Position numbers and translations under genes: made by a program. DNA of 64,000 nt from positions 279,316-343,315 of the forward strand of contig NZ_JACWUN010000001.1 of the NCBI RefSeq assembly GCF_014773365.1, written 5' to 3'. This DNA is from Pelovirga terrestris (GTDB lineage: Bacteria; Desulfobacterota; Desulfuromonadia; Desulfuromonadales; Geopsychrobacteraceae). Under the pieces are notes generated by a model, which saw nothing but the letters and a program-made list of their open reading frames with translations, had not been told where the DNA came from and ran no database searches. Of the stretch, positions 7,659 to 17,555 are shown piece after piece. Numbering within the stretch: the stretch's first letter is position 1; every line of letters starts with the position of its first letter.

Positions 7659-10427
7659 CTACAGTGACGTTTTTACCTCTTCAATGTCAAAGGCTTCGAT
7701 CACATCACCCGTTTTTACATCGTTGTAATTTTCCAGACCAATTCCACATTCATAGCCGGTCAGGACCTCTTTGACGTCATCCTTGAAGCGCTTTAAGGAA
7801 CTGAGCTTGCCTTCCCAGACCACAACATGGTCACGGATCAGGCGCACCCTGGAGTTGCGAACAATCTTGCCGTCAATAATGTAACTTCCGGCAATGGTGC
7901 CGACCCGTGAGACATGGAAGGTGTCACGTACTTCAGCCCGGCCAAGATGTCTTTCCTTGAGGGTTGGCGCCAGCAGACCTTCCATCGCATCACGCACGTC
8001 ATTCACCGCATCGTAAATGACACTGTACAGACGAATATCAACCTTTTCGTTGTCGGCCAGGGTTCTGGCTTTGGTTTCCGGCCGGACGTTGAAGCCGAGA
8101 ACTATAGCGTTAGACGCTGTCGCCAAGGTGATATCACTTTCAGAAATGCCGCCGACACCGGTATGGATAACATTAAGACGACAGTTGTCGGTAGCAAGCT
8201 TTTCAAGCGCATCGCGTACCGCTTCCACCGAGCCTTGAACGTCAGCTTTAATGATAACTGCCAATTCCTCGATGGCACCTTCCTGCATCCGGGCAAACAA
8301 CTGCTCAAGAGAGGCCTTGCTGCTCTTGGCAAGGTCAAGTTCGCGTTGTTTCGATTGACGATGCTGGGAGACCTCCTTGGCAGATTTTTCCGATTCTACC
8401 GCATGGAAAGTATCGCCGGCATCGGGGACCCCGCCCAGACCAGTGACTTCGACCGGAAACGAGGGTCCGGCTTCTTTCACCGGGCTACCATTGGCAGCCG
8501 TCATCGAACGGACCCGACCATAGTGTAAACCGGCAATAATAGAATCGCCAACTTTGAGGGTGCCATCCTGAACCAGTACCGTTGCAACCGGACCGCGGCC
8601 CTTGTCAAGACGTGCTTCAACAATGGAGCCTTTGGCACGCTTGCCGGGACTGGCCTGAAGTTCAAGAACTTCAGCCTGAAGCAGGACCATTTCCAGCAGC
8701 GACTCAAGATTCAATTTCATCTTTGCTGAAACCTCAACAAAGATGGTCTCACCGCCCCATTCTTCAGGAACAAGCTCAAATTCGGTCAGATCCTGTTTGA
8801 TTCTTTCCGGATTCGCTTCGGGCTTGTCAATCTTGTTCACCGCGATGATGATCGGTACGCCGGCGGCCTTGGCATGATTGATCGCCTCTTTGGTTTGCGG
8901 CATAACACCATCATCGGCAGCCACAACCAGGATAACGATATCGGTGACACCAGCTCCACGGGCACGCATTGCGGTAAAAGCTTCGTGGCCGGGGGTATCA
9001 AGGAACGTGATCTTACGTCCGTCGAGGTTGACATCGTAGGCACCGATATGCTGGGTAATCCCACCGGCCTCCCCTTCGGTGACATTGGCTTCACGGATAG
9101 CATCCAGCAGGCTGGTCTTGCCATGATCGACGTGACCCATAATGGTAACCACCGGAGGACGGGTCACAAGTTCTGCGCTGCTGCTCTCTTTTTCCTTCGG
9201 CAGTGCAACATCAAGTATGGTTTCTTCATCAAAAGCTATATTTTCGACCTCATAGTTGAACTCTGAAGCCAGAATCGCCGCTGACTCATAGTCAAGGGGA
9301 TGGTTGATCGTCACCATCGAACCCTGCCGCATCAATTCCGCAATCAGTTCTTTTGCCTTGACGCCCATCCGTTTGGCCAGTTCACCAACGGTAATCGAAT
9401 CACTGATCTTGATAATCCGTTTGATCGCTTTACTGATGGTAACTTCGGTATGCTTGGTGGTTTTTGAACCTTTGCCACCGCGTCTTTTCTTTTGACCGGC
9501 GCGACCCGGCTCAAACACCTCGACCCGACGACCACGACGCGAAACCTGACCTTCATTTTGCTCAAACTCGCCATCATTACGGCGGCCTTTTTTGCGTTTC
9601 TTGGTGTTCCTGCCTTCTTTTTCCGGCAGCGGTTGTTCTATCGGCAACGGTGTTGACAGATCGGCCCGTGTCCGTGCTTTAGCTGGTGCTGGAGCGCCAG
9701 GGCGTGTCGCGGTGCCCGGACGTGCCGGCGCACCGGGGCGAGCAGGTGCGCCAGGTCGCGCCGGACGTGCCGGACGTGCCTGCTGCACGGGACGACGCTG
9801 GCCCGCTGGAGCTTTGCGTGGCAACTCAACGTGCCCAAGAATCTTGGCACGGTCTTCAGTAGCATCCTGCGTTTCAGGCTGCATGCCGGGCTGGGGGCTG
9901 GCGGCGGCGGAAGTATCTTGTGCGGCTCCGGCACCGGCATCTGCTGTCTTTTCCGATGGTGGCGTAACTTCGGCAGCGCTGACTGTTTTTTGAACTGTTT
10001 GCGTAGCACTCGCTGATTCGGTTTTGGCAGAAGGTGCAACCGGCGGATCGTCAACCACGCTTGGCGCATCCTTGCTTCCTGCAGGTGGTGCGGGTACGTC
10101 TTCAGATGCTGCAACTGGTGCAGGGGTGATTGCGACAGAAGGTTGTTCAGAGGAGTCTTGCGCAGTTTCAGGCTCTTTTGCTGGAACCTCTTCCGGTTCT
10201 TGAGCGACAACAGTACGCCGGCGCCGGATCAGTCCTGGTTTAATTCGCTCTTCTTCAACTTTTTCCTGGGGTGGATTGTTGAATTTTTCGAATTTATGCA
10301 TATCCTCATTACTCAAGGAACTGGCATGAGAGGCAACATCGACACCGGCCTCAGCGAGTTTTGCCAGTAGATCTTTGTTTTCAATGCCTAATTTTTTTGC
10401 AAGTTCGTAAACTCTGACCTTGACCAT
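7659..10427 (-). CDS. infB: Translation initiation factor IF-2
   Basis: 922 residues. IF-2 is the GTPase that places fMet-tRNA on the 30S subunit and promotes subunit joining. The N-terminus has an IF2_N module ([23 protein letters not shown]), then a long low-complexity linker rich in Pro/Ala/Glu with a tandem [14 protein letters not shown] stretch and a basic region, then a second IF2_N module. The G domain carries GHVDHGKT (about residue 431), DTPGHEAF and NKID; domains II-IV follow. The ATG at 10427 overlaps the ylxR stop (TGATG) and has GGGAG upstream; a TTG one codon earlier is also possible. It is the centre of the rimP-to-truB operon. Confidence 0.97.
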   Translation of the reverse strand: MVKVRVYELAKKLGIENKDLLAKLAEAGVDVASHASSLSNEDMHKFEKFNNPPQEKVEEERIKPGLIRRRRTVVAQEPEEVPAKEPETAQDSSEQPSVAITPAPVAASEDVPAPPAGSKDAPSVVDDPPVAPSAKTESASATQTVQKTVSAAEVTPPSEKTADAGAGAAQDTSAAASPQPGMQPETQDATEDRAKILGHVELPRKAPAGQRRPVQQARPARPARPGAPARPGAPARPGTATRPGAPAPAKARTRADLSTPLPIEQPLPEKEGRNTKKRKKGRRNDGEFEQNEGQVSRRGRRVEVFEPGRAGQKKRRGGKGSKTTKHTEVTISKAIKRIIKISDSITVGELAKRMGVKAKELIAELMRQGSMVTINHPLDYESAAILASEFNYEVENIAFDEETILDVALPKEKESSSAELVTRPPVVTIMGHVDHGKTSLLDAIREANVTEGEAGGITQHIGAYDVNLDGRKITFLDTPGHEAFTAMRARGAGVTDIVILVVAADDGVMPQTKEAINHAKAAGVPIIIAVNKIDKPEANPERIKQDLTEFELVPEEWGGETIFVEVSAKMKLNLESLLEMVLLQAEVLELQASPGKRAKGSIVEARLDKGRGPVATVLVQDGTLKVGDSIIAGLHYGRVRSMTAANGSPVKEAGPSFPVEVTGLGGVPDAGDTFHAVESEKSAKEVSQHRQSKQRELDLAKSSKASLEQLFARMQEGAIEELAVIIKADVQGSVEAVRDALEKLATDNCRLNVIHTGVGGISESDITLATASNAIVLGFNVRPETKARTLADNEKVDIRLYSVIYDAVNDVRDAMEGLLAPTLKERHLGRAEVRDTFHVSRVGTIAGSYIIDGKIVRNSRVRLIRDHVVVWEGKLSSLKRFKDDVKEVLTGYECGIGLENYNDVKTGDVIEAFDIEEVKTSL

Positions 10428-11014
10428 CAATTCTCCCTTACCAGTTCATACCTGTTCAATTCACTCTTGAGTAATGTTGCCAGCTCACCATCCTGGATCG
10501 CAACGACACTGCGCTCTTGTTTACCCAACATCTGCCCGAGTGATACCTTGTCAAACAACTGTGTGCAAAAAATCTGTTGCCGTTTTGCGGTACGGTCAAT
10601 TTTCTGTTTCATATTTTCGGTGATATCTGTCGTCATGACCACAACCGTTGGCGGCGCGGGACCCTTTAACGTATCCAGCACCATGTTACTACCGGCGATC
10701 AGCTGCCCCGCCTTGCGCGCCATCAGGATCAACCCTTTGATGCGCTGAAAAAGTGCCCGCCGTAATTGGCCATGTAGCTCAGACAACTCAAGCGGCTGCG
10801 TGATGGCACCAAAGCCCCGATGGAAACTCTTTCTTTTAACGGCTTGCGCCGGACACTGCAGATTAAAGCAGGTGTAAAGGCCGCGGCCAGGCAATTGCTG
10901 CCGATAATCGACCACAACCTGACCCTCCGGAGCAAGGACAAATCGCAGGAGCTGTTTTTTATCGGCGACCGTGCGGCAGGCGACACAGGTGCGCTGGGGC
11001 TGACTTACGCTCAT
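10427..11014 (-). CDS. YlxR (RnpM-type) domain fused to an L7Ae/YlxQ-type RNA-binding domain
   Basis: 195 residues. Residues 1-75 are a DUF448/YlxR domain with RTCVACR, LLRFV and GRGLYTC..CP, the RNA-binding signature; in Firmicutes this protein binds RNase P (RnpM). Residues about 90-185 resemble an L7Ae-like protein ([64 protein letters not shown]). The fusion of the two proteins, separate genes in Bacillus, is common in proteobacteria. It lies nine bases after nusA and overlaps infB, so it is in the same operon. Confidence 0.88.
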   Translation of the reverse strand: MSVSQPQRTCVACRTVADKKQLLRFVLAPEGQVVVDYRQQLPGRGLYTCFNLQCPAQAVKRKSFHRGFGAITQPLELSELHGQLRRALFQRIKGLILMARKAGQLIAGSNMVLDTLKGPAPPTVVVMTTDITENMKQKIDRTAKRQQIFCTQLFDKVSLGQMLGKQERSVVAIQDGELATLLKSELNRYELVREN

Positions 11015-11023
11015 TACTGCCGG

Positions 11024-12220
11024 CTACACCTCATCCGTGTCGGAATCAGCCGCAGGCAACTCTTCCTCACCCTTTACCGCATCATCTTCATCCGTGACAG
11101 CGGCAGGCTTCTCTTTGTTGCTGGGTGCAAACAGATCCTCTGCGGCCTGGCGCTCAGAGGATACCGGTTCTTCATCCTGGTCCTCCTCCTGGGCACGTGA
11201 CTCACTTTTAATGTCGATTTTCCAGCCGATCAACTTGGCAGCCAACCTGACATTCTGTCCCTTTTTGCCGATCGCCAGCGACAGTTGATCGTCGGGAACG
11301 ATAATTTCCATCGCCTGATCTTCATCGTCAATATAAACGCGTGATACTTCTGCCGGGGCCAGAGCGGCGCAGGCAAAACGTGCCGGATCATGGGTCCAGG
11401 GAATAATATCGATACGCTCGCCCCGCAACTCAGTCACCACATTCTGAACCCGGGAACCACGCATGCCGACACAGGCACCCACCGGATCAACATCAGGATC
11501 GTGAGACAGCACCGCCATTTTGGCTCGACTGCCGGGCTCACGCACGGCGGCCTTGATCTCTACAATACCCTCGGCAATTTCCGGTACCTCAGAGGTGAAC
11601 AGGGAGATCAACAGTCCTGGATGGGTACGCGACAGAATAATCTGAGGGCCCTTGGCCGACAATTTAACTTCAGAAATATAGGCACGAACCCGATCAGATT
11701 GACGGTAGTTTTCCCGCGGAACCTGTTCACGGCTGGGCAGCAAGGCCTCGGCCCGTCCCAGGTCGACAATCAGATCGCCACGCTCATAGCGACGGACAAT
11801 ACCGTTCACCACTTCACCGACCCGATCACTGAATTCGTTGTAAATCCCTTCGCGTTCAGCTTCACGAACCTTCTGAATAATCACCTGCTTGGCGGTCTGG
11901 GCGGCAATCCGGCTGAACGAACCGGCTTCCATCATCATTCCGAGAGAGTCACCAATTTCAACATCCGGGTCAACTTCCCGCGCTTCACTGATATCAATTT
12001 CCTTGTAGGAATCGACAACCTCATCAACGACTGTGACAAATTCAAATACTTCGACTTCACCAATCTCCGGGTTGAAGTGCGCCTCAAGATCACGGGTGTT
12101 TCTGAACTTCTTGTTAGCAGCAGACAAAACTGCAGACTCCAGCGCATCGATCAAAACATCGCGATCGATCCCTTTGTCTTTAACAACCTGATCGATGATG
12201 TGATTAAGGTTACCCACCAT
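11024..12220 (-). CDS. nusA: Transcription termination/antitermination protein NusA
   Basis: 398 residues. NusA binds RNA polymerase and nascent RNA and controls pausing, termination and antitermination. Order: N-terminal polymerase-binding domain ([33 protein letters not shown]), S1 domain ([28 protein letters not shown]), then two KH domains ([19 protein letters not shown] and [23 protein letters not shown]) and an acidic tail. ATG at 12220 gives the standard MVGNLNHII start; a longer frame running back to 12322 passes into the repeat element and is rejected. A 153-bp repeat element separates it from rimP, so the operon continues across the element. Confidence 0.96.
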   Translation of the reverse strand: MVGNLNHIIDQVVKDKGIDRDVLIDALESAVLSAANKKFRNTRDLEAHFNPEIGEVEVFEFVTVVDEVVDSYKEIDISEAREVDPDVEIGDSLGMMMEAGSFSRIAAQTAKQVIIQKVREAEREGIYNEFSDRVGEVVNGIVRRYERGDLIVDLGRAEALLPSREQVPRENYRQSDRVRAYISEVKLSAKGPQIILSRTHPGLLISLFTSEVPEIAEGIVEIKAAVREPGSRAKMAVLSHDPDVDPVGACVGMRGSRVQNVVTELRGERIDIIPWTHDPARFACAALAPAEVSRVYIDDEDQAMEIIVPDDQLSLAIGKKGQNVRLAAKLIGWKIDIKSESRAQEEDQDEEPVSSERQAAEDLFAPSNKEKPAAVTDEDDAVKGEEELPAADSDTDEV

Positions 12221-12280
12221 CCTACAATACCCCTTCAAGTGTGATGCGGATGCACAATGCATCGGCAAACGTTTAAAATT

Positions 12281-12433
12281 GATGGCGTCGCAAAAACTCA
12301 CCAACTGCTGCGTTGCCACCATAGTCTCACTGTTTCAACGTACATAAGTACGACTCATTGCTCAACCATGGCGCGCCTTACATTTGGCGCTCTTTACCTA
12401 TCCACCCAACCTGATACTTTTTACGAAAGCATC
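12281..12433. repeat. 153-bp inverted-repeat element, copy between rimP and nusA
   Basis: Ends are GATGGCGTCGCAAAAACTC and the inverse of GATGCTTTCGTAAAAAG. The centre carries an ACGTACATAAGTACG near-palindrome. It is the same length (153 bp) as, and collinear with, the reverse complement of 47324-47476. The last bases of rimP, including its TGA stop, overlap the right end of the element. Confidence 0.8.
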
Positions 12434-12908
12434 AAAATTCAGGCACCAGATGTGCCGCATCAATATTGGAAAGTGAAACGCGCACCTCAGTTTGACGATC
12501 CTGCAACGCAATCACGATATCATCCTGCTCCAGCGCGATCAGCCTGCCGCTGATGGTTTTTCTACGCTTATCCGTGCCAGCGACAGCTATCGGATCAATT
12601 GTTTTAATTTTCACCAGATGATCGGTAAAGCGTTCAAAATCAGCACGTTTTTTTAGCGGACGATCCAACCCGGGAGAGGACACCTCAAGGTTGTAGGTCG
12701 TCGGGATCACATCGTCCACATCCAGCAGGGAGCTGATCTGACGACTGGCAGCAGCACAATCGTCCAGGGTGATTCCCCCTTCCTTGTCAAGGAAGAAACG
12801 CAGCACCCAGCCTTGCGGTTCACGCCGATATTCGATATCCACCAGTTCAAGATTCATTTCCTCAAACAACGGCAGCACCAGAACTTCAATTTTTCCAATC
12901 AGGTCCAT
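12432..12908 (-). CDS. rimP: Ribosome maturation factor RimP
   Basis: 158 residues. RimP assists 30S assembly by binding pre-30S particles. It shows the LVDIEYRREPQGWVLRFFLDKEGGITLDDCAAASRQIS region, YNLEVSSPGLDRPLKK, and a C-terminal SH3-like part (KTISGRLIALEQDDIVIALQ). ATG at 12908 with AGGTG upstream gives MDLIGKIE. The stop TGA overlaps the terminal repeat of the 153-bp element, so the element inserted exactly at the gene's end. It is the first gene of the nusA-infB operon, preceded by a terminator-like hairpin. Confidence 0.94.
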   Translation of the reverse strand: MDLIGKIEVLVLPLFEEMNLELVDIEYRREPQGWVLRFFLDKEGGITLDDCAAASRQISSLLDVDDVIPTTYNLEVSSPGLDRPLKKRADFERFTDHLVKIKTIDPIAVAGTDKRRKTISGRLIALEQDDIVIALQDRQTEVRVSLSNIDAAHLVPEF

Positions 12909-12927
12909 CTTGCACCTATTTTGACAT

Positions 12928-12956
12928 AAAAAAAAGCGAGCCGCGAAGCTCACTTT
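12928..12956 (-). terminator. Intrinsic terminator directly in front of rimP (candidate attenuator)
   Basis: Minus-strand RNA: AAAGTGAGC, loop TTCGCG, GCTCGCTTT, then eight U in all. The hairpin ends only about 20 bases before the rimP ATG, leaving no room for a promoter after it. It may simply end the trmJ transcript, or it may regulate rimP-nusA-infB by read-through. Confidence 0.7.
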
Positions 12957-12980
12957 ACAAAATCACCGTAAAACGTAGCC

Positions 12981-13009
12981 CTTTTACCATGCAAAAGAGC
13001 CAAATGCAA
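12981..13009 (-). promoter_or_regulatory. Possible promoter for the rimP-nusA-infB operon
   Basis: On the minus strand TTGCAT (13004-13009), a 17-base spacer, and TAAAAG (12981-12986). It lies upstream of the terminator-like hairpin. The match is moderate. Confidence 0.35.
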
Positions 13010-13097
13010 GGAAAATCTGGATAAAAGCAGAATGCAGAAGATAGGATACAGGAGGCAGGAGGATTAACACCAATATTCCCAATTCTATATTCTTAAT

Positions 13098-13862
13098 TCA
13101 ATCTTTTGCGCCTCTTTTTCCCTTCTTAATACCCGTAGCAATATCGATCTGATTGAACATGCCGCGCAGGATTCTGACTTCGCGCTCATTGAGACCGGCG
13201 CGGCCGAGAATACGGCGATAGGTGCGCATGATGTGATCGGGGTTCTGCGGGTTAAGATAGTCGATATTCAGTAGCGATTCCGTCATGTGCCGGTAAAGGG
13301 CTTCGAGTTGCTGGTTGTTTGCCAGTTTCTTGCGTCCGTGCGGTTGGCCCGCGAGCTCCCCCGCTCTTTTGTAAACTTCATAGAGACAAACAACAACGGC
13401 TTGCGCAAGATTCATTGAAGGCAGCCGAGCGTCGGTCGGAATCGTGACAAAGTGCTGGCACAGATCAAGCTCCGAAGTAAAGAGTCCCTTGTCTTCACGC
13501 CCAAAGACCAGAGCACAGGTGCTTTCAGGCTCCAGGTTAAGCATCAGATCCGCAGCCTCATCGGGGTGGAGCATCCCCTCGCGGTAGCGGCCAAAGCGCC
13601 GGGTAGTGCCGATACTTAAGGAGCAATCAGACAGGGCCTCCGGCAGTGACGCGTAGATCGTCGCCCGCTCAAGCACCTCAGCGGCCTTGACCGCCATATT
13701 ACGGGCTTCACGTCCGAGGTGATCGACCTGGGGGTTTACCAGCCGCAGATCGGTTGCCCCATAGTTGTACATGGCACGACAGACGGAACCAACATTACCG
13801 GCCCCCTGCGGTTCAACCAGAACGATGACCGGGCGGTTGGTAGCTAATAGCTGATCTGACAT
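13098..13862 (-). CDS. trmJ: RNA methyltransferase, TrmH/SpoU family group 1 (TrmJ-like)
   Basis: 254 residues. TrmJ methylates the 2'-OH of nucleotide 32 in tRNAs using S-adenosylmethionine. The SPOUT knot is visible: IVLVEPQGAGNVGSVCRAMYNYGATDLRLVNP (motif 1 with the N and R), CALVFGREDKGL (motif 2), and ARLPSMNLAQAVVVCLYE (motif 3), followed by a helical C-terminal extension with the dimer region. It is last in the yicC-to-trmJ set, 27 bases after ridA. The precise target nucleotide is inferred from family membership only. Confidence 0.88.
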   Translation of the reverse strand: MSDQLLATNRPVIVLVEPQGAGNVGSVCRAMYNYGATDLRLVNPQVDHLGREARNMAVKAAEVLERATIYASLPEALSDCSLSIGTTRRFGRYREGMLHPDEAADLMLNLEPESTCALVFGREDKGLFTSELDLCQHFVTIPTDARLPSMNLAQAVVVCLYEVYKRAGELAGQPHGRKKLANNQQLEALYRHMTESLLNIDYLNPQNPDHIMRTYRRILGRAGLNEREVRILRGMFNQIDIATGIKKGKRGAKD

Positions 13863-13889
13863 TTTATCGTTTTATCCCTGGAAGCTGTC

Positions 13890-14273
13890 TCAGCTCAATC
13901 CGGCAATGCCGTCAATTTCCACCAAAGCACCCTTCGGCAAGGCCGTCACTTCAACCGTGGCCCGCGCCGGGGGACGATCACCCAGGTAGCCGGCATAAAT
14001 GTCGTTCACCACCGGAAAATAGCTAAGGTCCGTCAGATAGATAGTTGTTTTAACCAGATCGCCGTAGCCTGCTCCGGCCGCCTTCAACACTTCACCCAGG
14101 TTCTTCATGACCTGCCGCGTCTGCTCTTCAATCCCCCCGTCAATCATTGCCCCGGTGGCGGGATCAAGGGGGATCTGGCCAGAGCAGAATAGCAGATCGC
14201 CGGCCTGAATTGCCTGCGAGTATGGACCAATGGCAGCAGGTGCTGCCTCGGTGGAAACAACTTTGTTACTCAT
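13890..14273 (-). CDS. ridA: 2-iminobutanoate/2-iminopropanoate deaminase (RidA/YjgF family)
   Basis: 127 residues. RidA hydrolyses reactive enamine/imine intermediates released by PLP enzymes. It shows AAPAAIGPYSQAIQAGDLLFCSGQIPLDP, the NLGEVLKAAGAGYGDLVKTTIYL segment, and RPPARATVEVTALPKGALVEIDGIA with the conserved Arg and Glu of the binding pocket. ATG at 14273 is preceded by AAAGGGG; a GTG two codons upstream is also possible. It lies 18 bases after the rel gene. Confidence 0.93.
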   Translation of the reverse strand: MSNKVVSTEAAPAAIGPYSQAIQAGDLLFCSGQIPLDPATGAMIDGGIEEQTRQVMKNLGEVLKAAGAGYGDLVKTTIYLTDLSYFPVVNDIYAGYLGDRPPARATVEVTALPKGALVEIDGIAGLS

Positions 14274-14291
14274 ACACACCCCTTTACGTCA

Positions 14292-16442
14292 TCAGTTTTT
14301 GAGTCGATCAACCCGCGTAACCCCCTTAACCTTCTTGATTTCGCGAATAACCCGGTTCAGGTGTTCAAGATTTTCAACATCAACAACAAACAGGTTGTTG
14401 CCTTTCTTGTCGCCGCGGGCATGAACCGTGGCACTGACAATATTGGCATCAGCCTGACTGATGGCCCCGGAAATGCCCACCAGCATGCCTTTCTGATCCT
14501 CACAAACAACCCGAATCTTGACCGGACGCAGGGTTTTGCGCTGCATATCCCACTCCACGTCAATCCGCCGCTCCGGATCACTGGTCTGAACCTGCAGACA
14601 GTCAATGGAATGGACCGTGAGGCCCCGACCGCGGGTAATAAAACCGGTAACCGGTTCCCCCGGCAGCGGATTACAGCAATGGGCAAAACGCACCATCACA
14701 TTGTCGATACCACCAATCAGAATAGCACTTTGGGATGGGCGTTTTGAGGCCTTATTCTGGCCATCATCAGCACCAGTGCGCTGGGCATCACCGGCCTTTT
14801 CATCCCGCGGAATAATGTGGGAGACAACCTGCCCGGGAGAGGTTTTACCGTAGCCGACCGAGGCGAACAGATCATCGGTTGTGCGATAACCAAATTCTGA
14901 AGCCGCCTGCTCCAGCTGACCGGACATCAAGGCACGTTTGAGACTGAGGTGGTGCTTGCGCAGCGCTTTTTCCAACAATTCGCGCCCCATGAGGATACTT
15001 TTTTCGCGCTGTTCGGCTTTGACCCACTGACGAATTTTATTACGCGCTTTGGAGGTTTTGACAAAGGCCAGCCAGTCCTTGCGCGGAGTCTGGTGGCCGG
15101 CAGTCATCACCTCAACAATATCGCCATTTCTCAATTCGGTTTTCAGTGGTGACAGCTTGCCGTTGATACGTGCGCCGACACAATGGGAACCGACATCGGT
15201 ATGAATAGCGTAGGCAAAATCCACCGGCGAAGATCCACGAGGCAACTCCTTTACCTCACCCTGCGGGGTAAACACATAGACTTCTTCAGGGAACAGATCG
15301 ATGAAAGAGGACTCTTCAGCAGCATGATCACTGACATCCTGTTGCCACTCCATCACCTGGCGCAACCAACTGAAACGCTGGTCATCGCGACCAACCGCCG
15401 GCACCGGCCCACCTTCTTTATATTTCCAGTGGGCAGCTACCCCCTCTTCGGCAATACTATGCATCTGATGAGTACGAATCTGCACCTCCATCCGCTCGCC
15501 GAAAGGACCGAGGACCGTTGTATGCAGCGACTGGTACATATTGGATTTAGGCATGGCGATATAATCTTTAAAACGCCCGGATATGGGTTTCCAGGTCGCA
15601 TGAATCAGCCCGAGAACTTCGTAACATTCCCGTACCGAATCGACCAGCACCCGAAAAGCAATCAGATCGTAGATTTCATCCAGATCAACTCCGGTGCGTT
15701 CCATTTTGCGATAGACCGAATAAAAATGTTTAAAACGTCCGGTCACATCCCCTTCAAGCTGGTTGTCAACCAGTAGTTTGCGGATCTGCTCACCAACCTT
15801 GGCAATATAATCGCCCCGTTTTTCCTTGTGGGTTGTGATGCGCCGGGTCAAGGCTGCGTACTTTTCCGGCTCAAGCACCTGGAGGGACAAATCTTCAAGT
15901 TCTGCTTTAAGCCAGCTAATGCCCAGACGATTGGCCAGGGGTGCGTAAACCTCCAGAGTCTCCCGCGAGTAGGATTCTTTTCTGGTTTGGGCACAGGCCT
16001 GAATAACACGCATGTCACTCAGTCGATCCGCCAGATACACCAGCACCACACGCAGATCCCGCGCCATGGCGACGAACATCTTGCGGAAGCTTTCAACCTG
16101 ACCGCGATTTTTTTGACGATAGGGAATGCTGCTGATCTTGTGTCCAGCTTCAATCAGTTGAAACACTTCAGCACCAAAGAACTTTTCTATCTCAGTGCGG
16201 GAGGCATCGGGGGTATCGATCAGATCATGAAGAAGGCCGACCAGAATAGTCGTCTGATCAACCTTCAGACGCGTAAGAATAGCGGCGACTTCAAGGGAAT
16301 GCTGCAGATAGTCGCGACCATCGGGGGTTTTCTGGTGACGGTGGGCGTGTTCAGCCAGGGCACAGGCCCGATCGAACAGGATTCGATCGGCCTGAGGGTA
16401 ATAACTGGAAAACTGGGAAAAAACGGCGTCTCGTGTAAGCAT
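14292..16442 (-). CDS. rel: RelA/SpoT-family (p)ppGpp synthetase/hydrolase
   Basis: 716 residues. It makes the stringent-response alarmone from GTP/GDP and ATP. Order: HD domain (residues about 25-160), synthetase domain (RFKHFYSVYRKM, LDEIYDLIAFRVLVD, ECYEVLGLIHATW, and SGRFKDYIAMPKSNMYQSLH with the RxKD motif typical of bifunctional Rel/SpoT enzymes), TGS domain (VYVFTPQGEVKELPRGSSPVDFAYAIHT), zinc-finger-like region (HCCNPLPGE) and ACT domain. The HD hydrolase motifs are altered: the usual HDxxED reads HDLIDT at residues 72-77, and the RLHNMR asparagine is replaced (RLSDMR, about residue 143). Hydrolysis may therefore be weak or absent. It lies downstream of rpoZ and upstream of ridA. Confidence 0.94.
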   Translation of the reverse strand: MLTRDAVFSQFSSYYPQADRILFDRACALAEHAHRHQKTPDGRDYLQHSLEVAAILTRLKVDQTTILVGLLHDLIDTPDASRTEIEKFFGAEVFQLIEAGHKISSIPYRQKNRGQVESFRKMFVAMARDLRVVLVYLADRLSDMRVIQACAQTRKESYSRETLEVYAPLANRLGISWLKAELEDLSLQVLEPEKYAALTRRITTHKEKRGDYIAKVGEQIRKLLVDNQLEGDVTGRFKHFYSVYRKMERTGVDLDEIYDLIAFRVLVDSVRECYEVLGLIHATWKPISGRFKDYIAMPKSNMYQSLHTTVLGPFGERMEVQIRTHQMHSIAEEGVAAHWKYKEGGPVPAVGRDDQRFSWLRQVMEWQQDVSDHAAEESSFIDLFPEEVYVFTPQGEVKELPRGSSPVDFAYAIHTDVGSHCVGARINGKLSPLKTELRNGDIVEVMTAGHQTPRKDWLAFVKTSKARNKIRQWVKAEQREKSILMGRELLEKALRKHHLSLKRALMSGQLEQAASEFGYRTTDDLFASVGYGKTSPGQVVSHIIPRDEKAGDAQRTGADDGQNKASKRPSQSAILIGGIDNVMVRFAHCCNPLPGEPVTGFITRGRGLTVHSIDCLQVQTSDPERRIDVEWDMQRKTLRPVKIRVVCEDQKGMLVGISGAISQADANIVSATVHARGDKKGNNLFVVDVENLEHLNRVIREIKKVKGVTRVDRLKN

Positions 16443-16537
16443 ATCGGAACCGGGTCAGACGCCCGACCATGGTAACCTGCCAGCCGAATCGTCTTGAAAA
16501 AGTGGCAACTGCCGTCTTCTTAACACTCAGCGTGGTG

Positions 16538-16744
16538 CTAGTTTCTGCGTACAGGGATATCAAACTCTATCTTATTGGCGGCAATTTCACGCAAAGCAAC
16601 AACCACCTTCTTGTTGGCGGCTTTATTGTCAATCAACGGTTCTCCACCCTTATACAACTGCTTCGCGCGCTTGGCGGCCACCATGGCCAATAAAAAGCGG
16701 TTGGGAATAACTTCCAGACAATCTTCGACGGTGACGCGTGCCAT
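16538..16744 (-). CDS. rpoZ: DNA-directed RNA polymerase subunit omega
   Basis: 68 residues. Omega helps fold the beta-prime subunit and is part of a ppGpp-binding site in proteobacteria. It shows [30 protein letters not shown] and a C-terminal [13 protein letters not shown]. An AAGGAG lies before the ATG. It sits between gmk and rel, the usual arrangement, linking it with the alarmone synthetase. Confidence 0.95.
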   Translation of the reverse strand: MARVTVEDCLEVIPNRFLLAMVAAKRAKQLYKGGEPLIDNKAANKKVVVALREIAANKIEFDIPVRRN

Positions 16745-16819
16745 ATCTTTCTCCTTAATTGATGGTCTTCTTTATGCCTTTGACCCGACCTGGACATATC
16801 GGCTTTTTGTGTTGGTGTA

Positions 16820-16952
16820 GGGGCGCGGTTTCCGCGCGCTGGGCGGAGTTTTCCCGCCCCTAATTACCCGACAATCTGTTGCAACAACTCTCCCGAGGCT
16901 GGGCGGGGCAACCCCGCCCCTACTTAATGATTTGCTGCAACAACTCTCCCGA
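16820..16952. repeat. Family G TAGGGGCGGG palindromes with a duplicated gmk 3' end
   Basis: Two GC-rich palindromic blocks (about 16820-16862 and 16897-16922) lie after gmk. The 17 bases TGCAACAACTCTCCCGA occur identically at 16880-16896 and 16936-16952, flanking the second block. The outer copy still encodes a GELLQQIVG end in the gmk register, so the block appears to have inserted in the gmk tail. Confidence 0.7.
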
Positions 16953-17555
16953 ACGCACACTGCGACAACGCTCGGCAGTAACAATCGATTTGATTTTATC
17001 AACAGCGCTGGTGAGATCGTCGTTCACGACCAGATAATCATACCACACTGCCTGCGCGATTTCTTCACGTGCCACTTCGTGGCGACGGCGGATCACCTCA
17101 TCACTATCCGTACCACGAGACCGAAGTCGCCGTTCCAGTTCGCTTAAGTCAGGGGGGAGAATAAAGATAAAGACCCCCTGTGTACAATTCTTTTTTAACT
17201 GTGCTGCGCCTTGGTAATCGATATCGAGCAGCAAATCAATCCCCTGTTCAGTAGCCTGCTCCAGGGTGTTAAGCGCTGTACCGTAGAGGTTACCGTGAAC
17301 TCGCGCCCACTCGGCAAACTGGTTCGCTGCGATCATCCGTTCAAAGACCAAGTGATCAACAAAGTGATAATCAACCCCGTCCCGCTCACCGGCACGCATG
17401 GAGCGCGTTGTAAACGAGACAGACTGCCCTATTTCCGGAAAGGTGTCAATCAGTTCGCGGCACAGGGAAGTTTTTCCAGCACCTGACGGCGCCGACACGA
17501 CAAACAGAATACCCTCACGCTGATCTTCATTACCCAAAGTTCTGCCATTACTCAA
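16920..17555 (-). CDS. gmk: Guanylate kinase
   Basis: About 211 residues. The enzyme phosphorylates GMP to GDP with ATP. It shows the P-loop VVSAPSGAGKTSL, the GMP-binding segments SFTTRSMRAGERDGVDYHFV and EWARVHGNLYGTAL, LLDIDYQGAAQLKKN, and the lid RLRSRGTDSDEVIRRR. The start is uncertain: TTG at 17555, overlapping the yicC stop and preceded by AGGTG, fits the family length; TTG at 17585 is an alternative. The last residues IIK and the TAG stop come from a family G repeat, and a second version of the tail lies just downstream. Confidence 0.92.
   Translation of the reverse strand: MSNGRTLGNEDQREGILFVVSAPSGAGKTSLCRELIDTFPEIGQSVSFTTRSMRAGERDGVDYHFVDHLVFERMIAANQFAEWARVHGNLYGTALNTLEQATEQGIDLLLDIDYQGAAQLKKNCTQGVFIFILPPDLSELERRLRSRGTDSDEVIRRRHEVAREEIAQAVWYDYLVVNDDLTSAVDKIKSIVTAERCRSVRSGELLQQIIK

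Noticed and set aside
11390..12244. 284-residue plus-strand frame opposite nusA, and similar long frames opposite pnp, rel and infB
   Set aside because: They are antisense shadows of strongly conserved genes, with no Shine-Dalgarno or recognisable domain.
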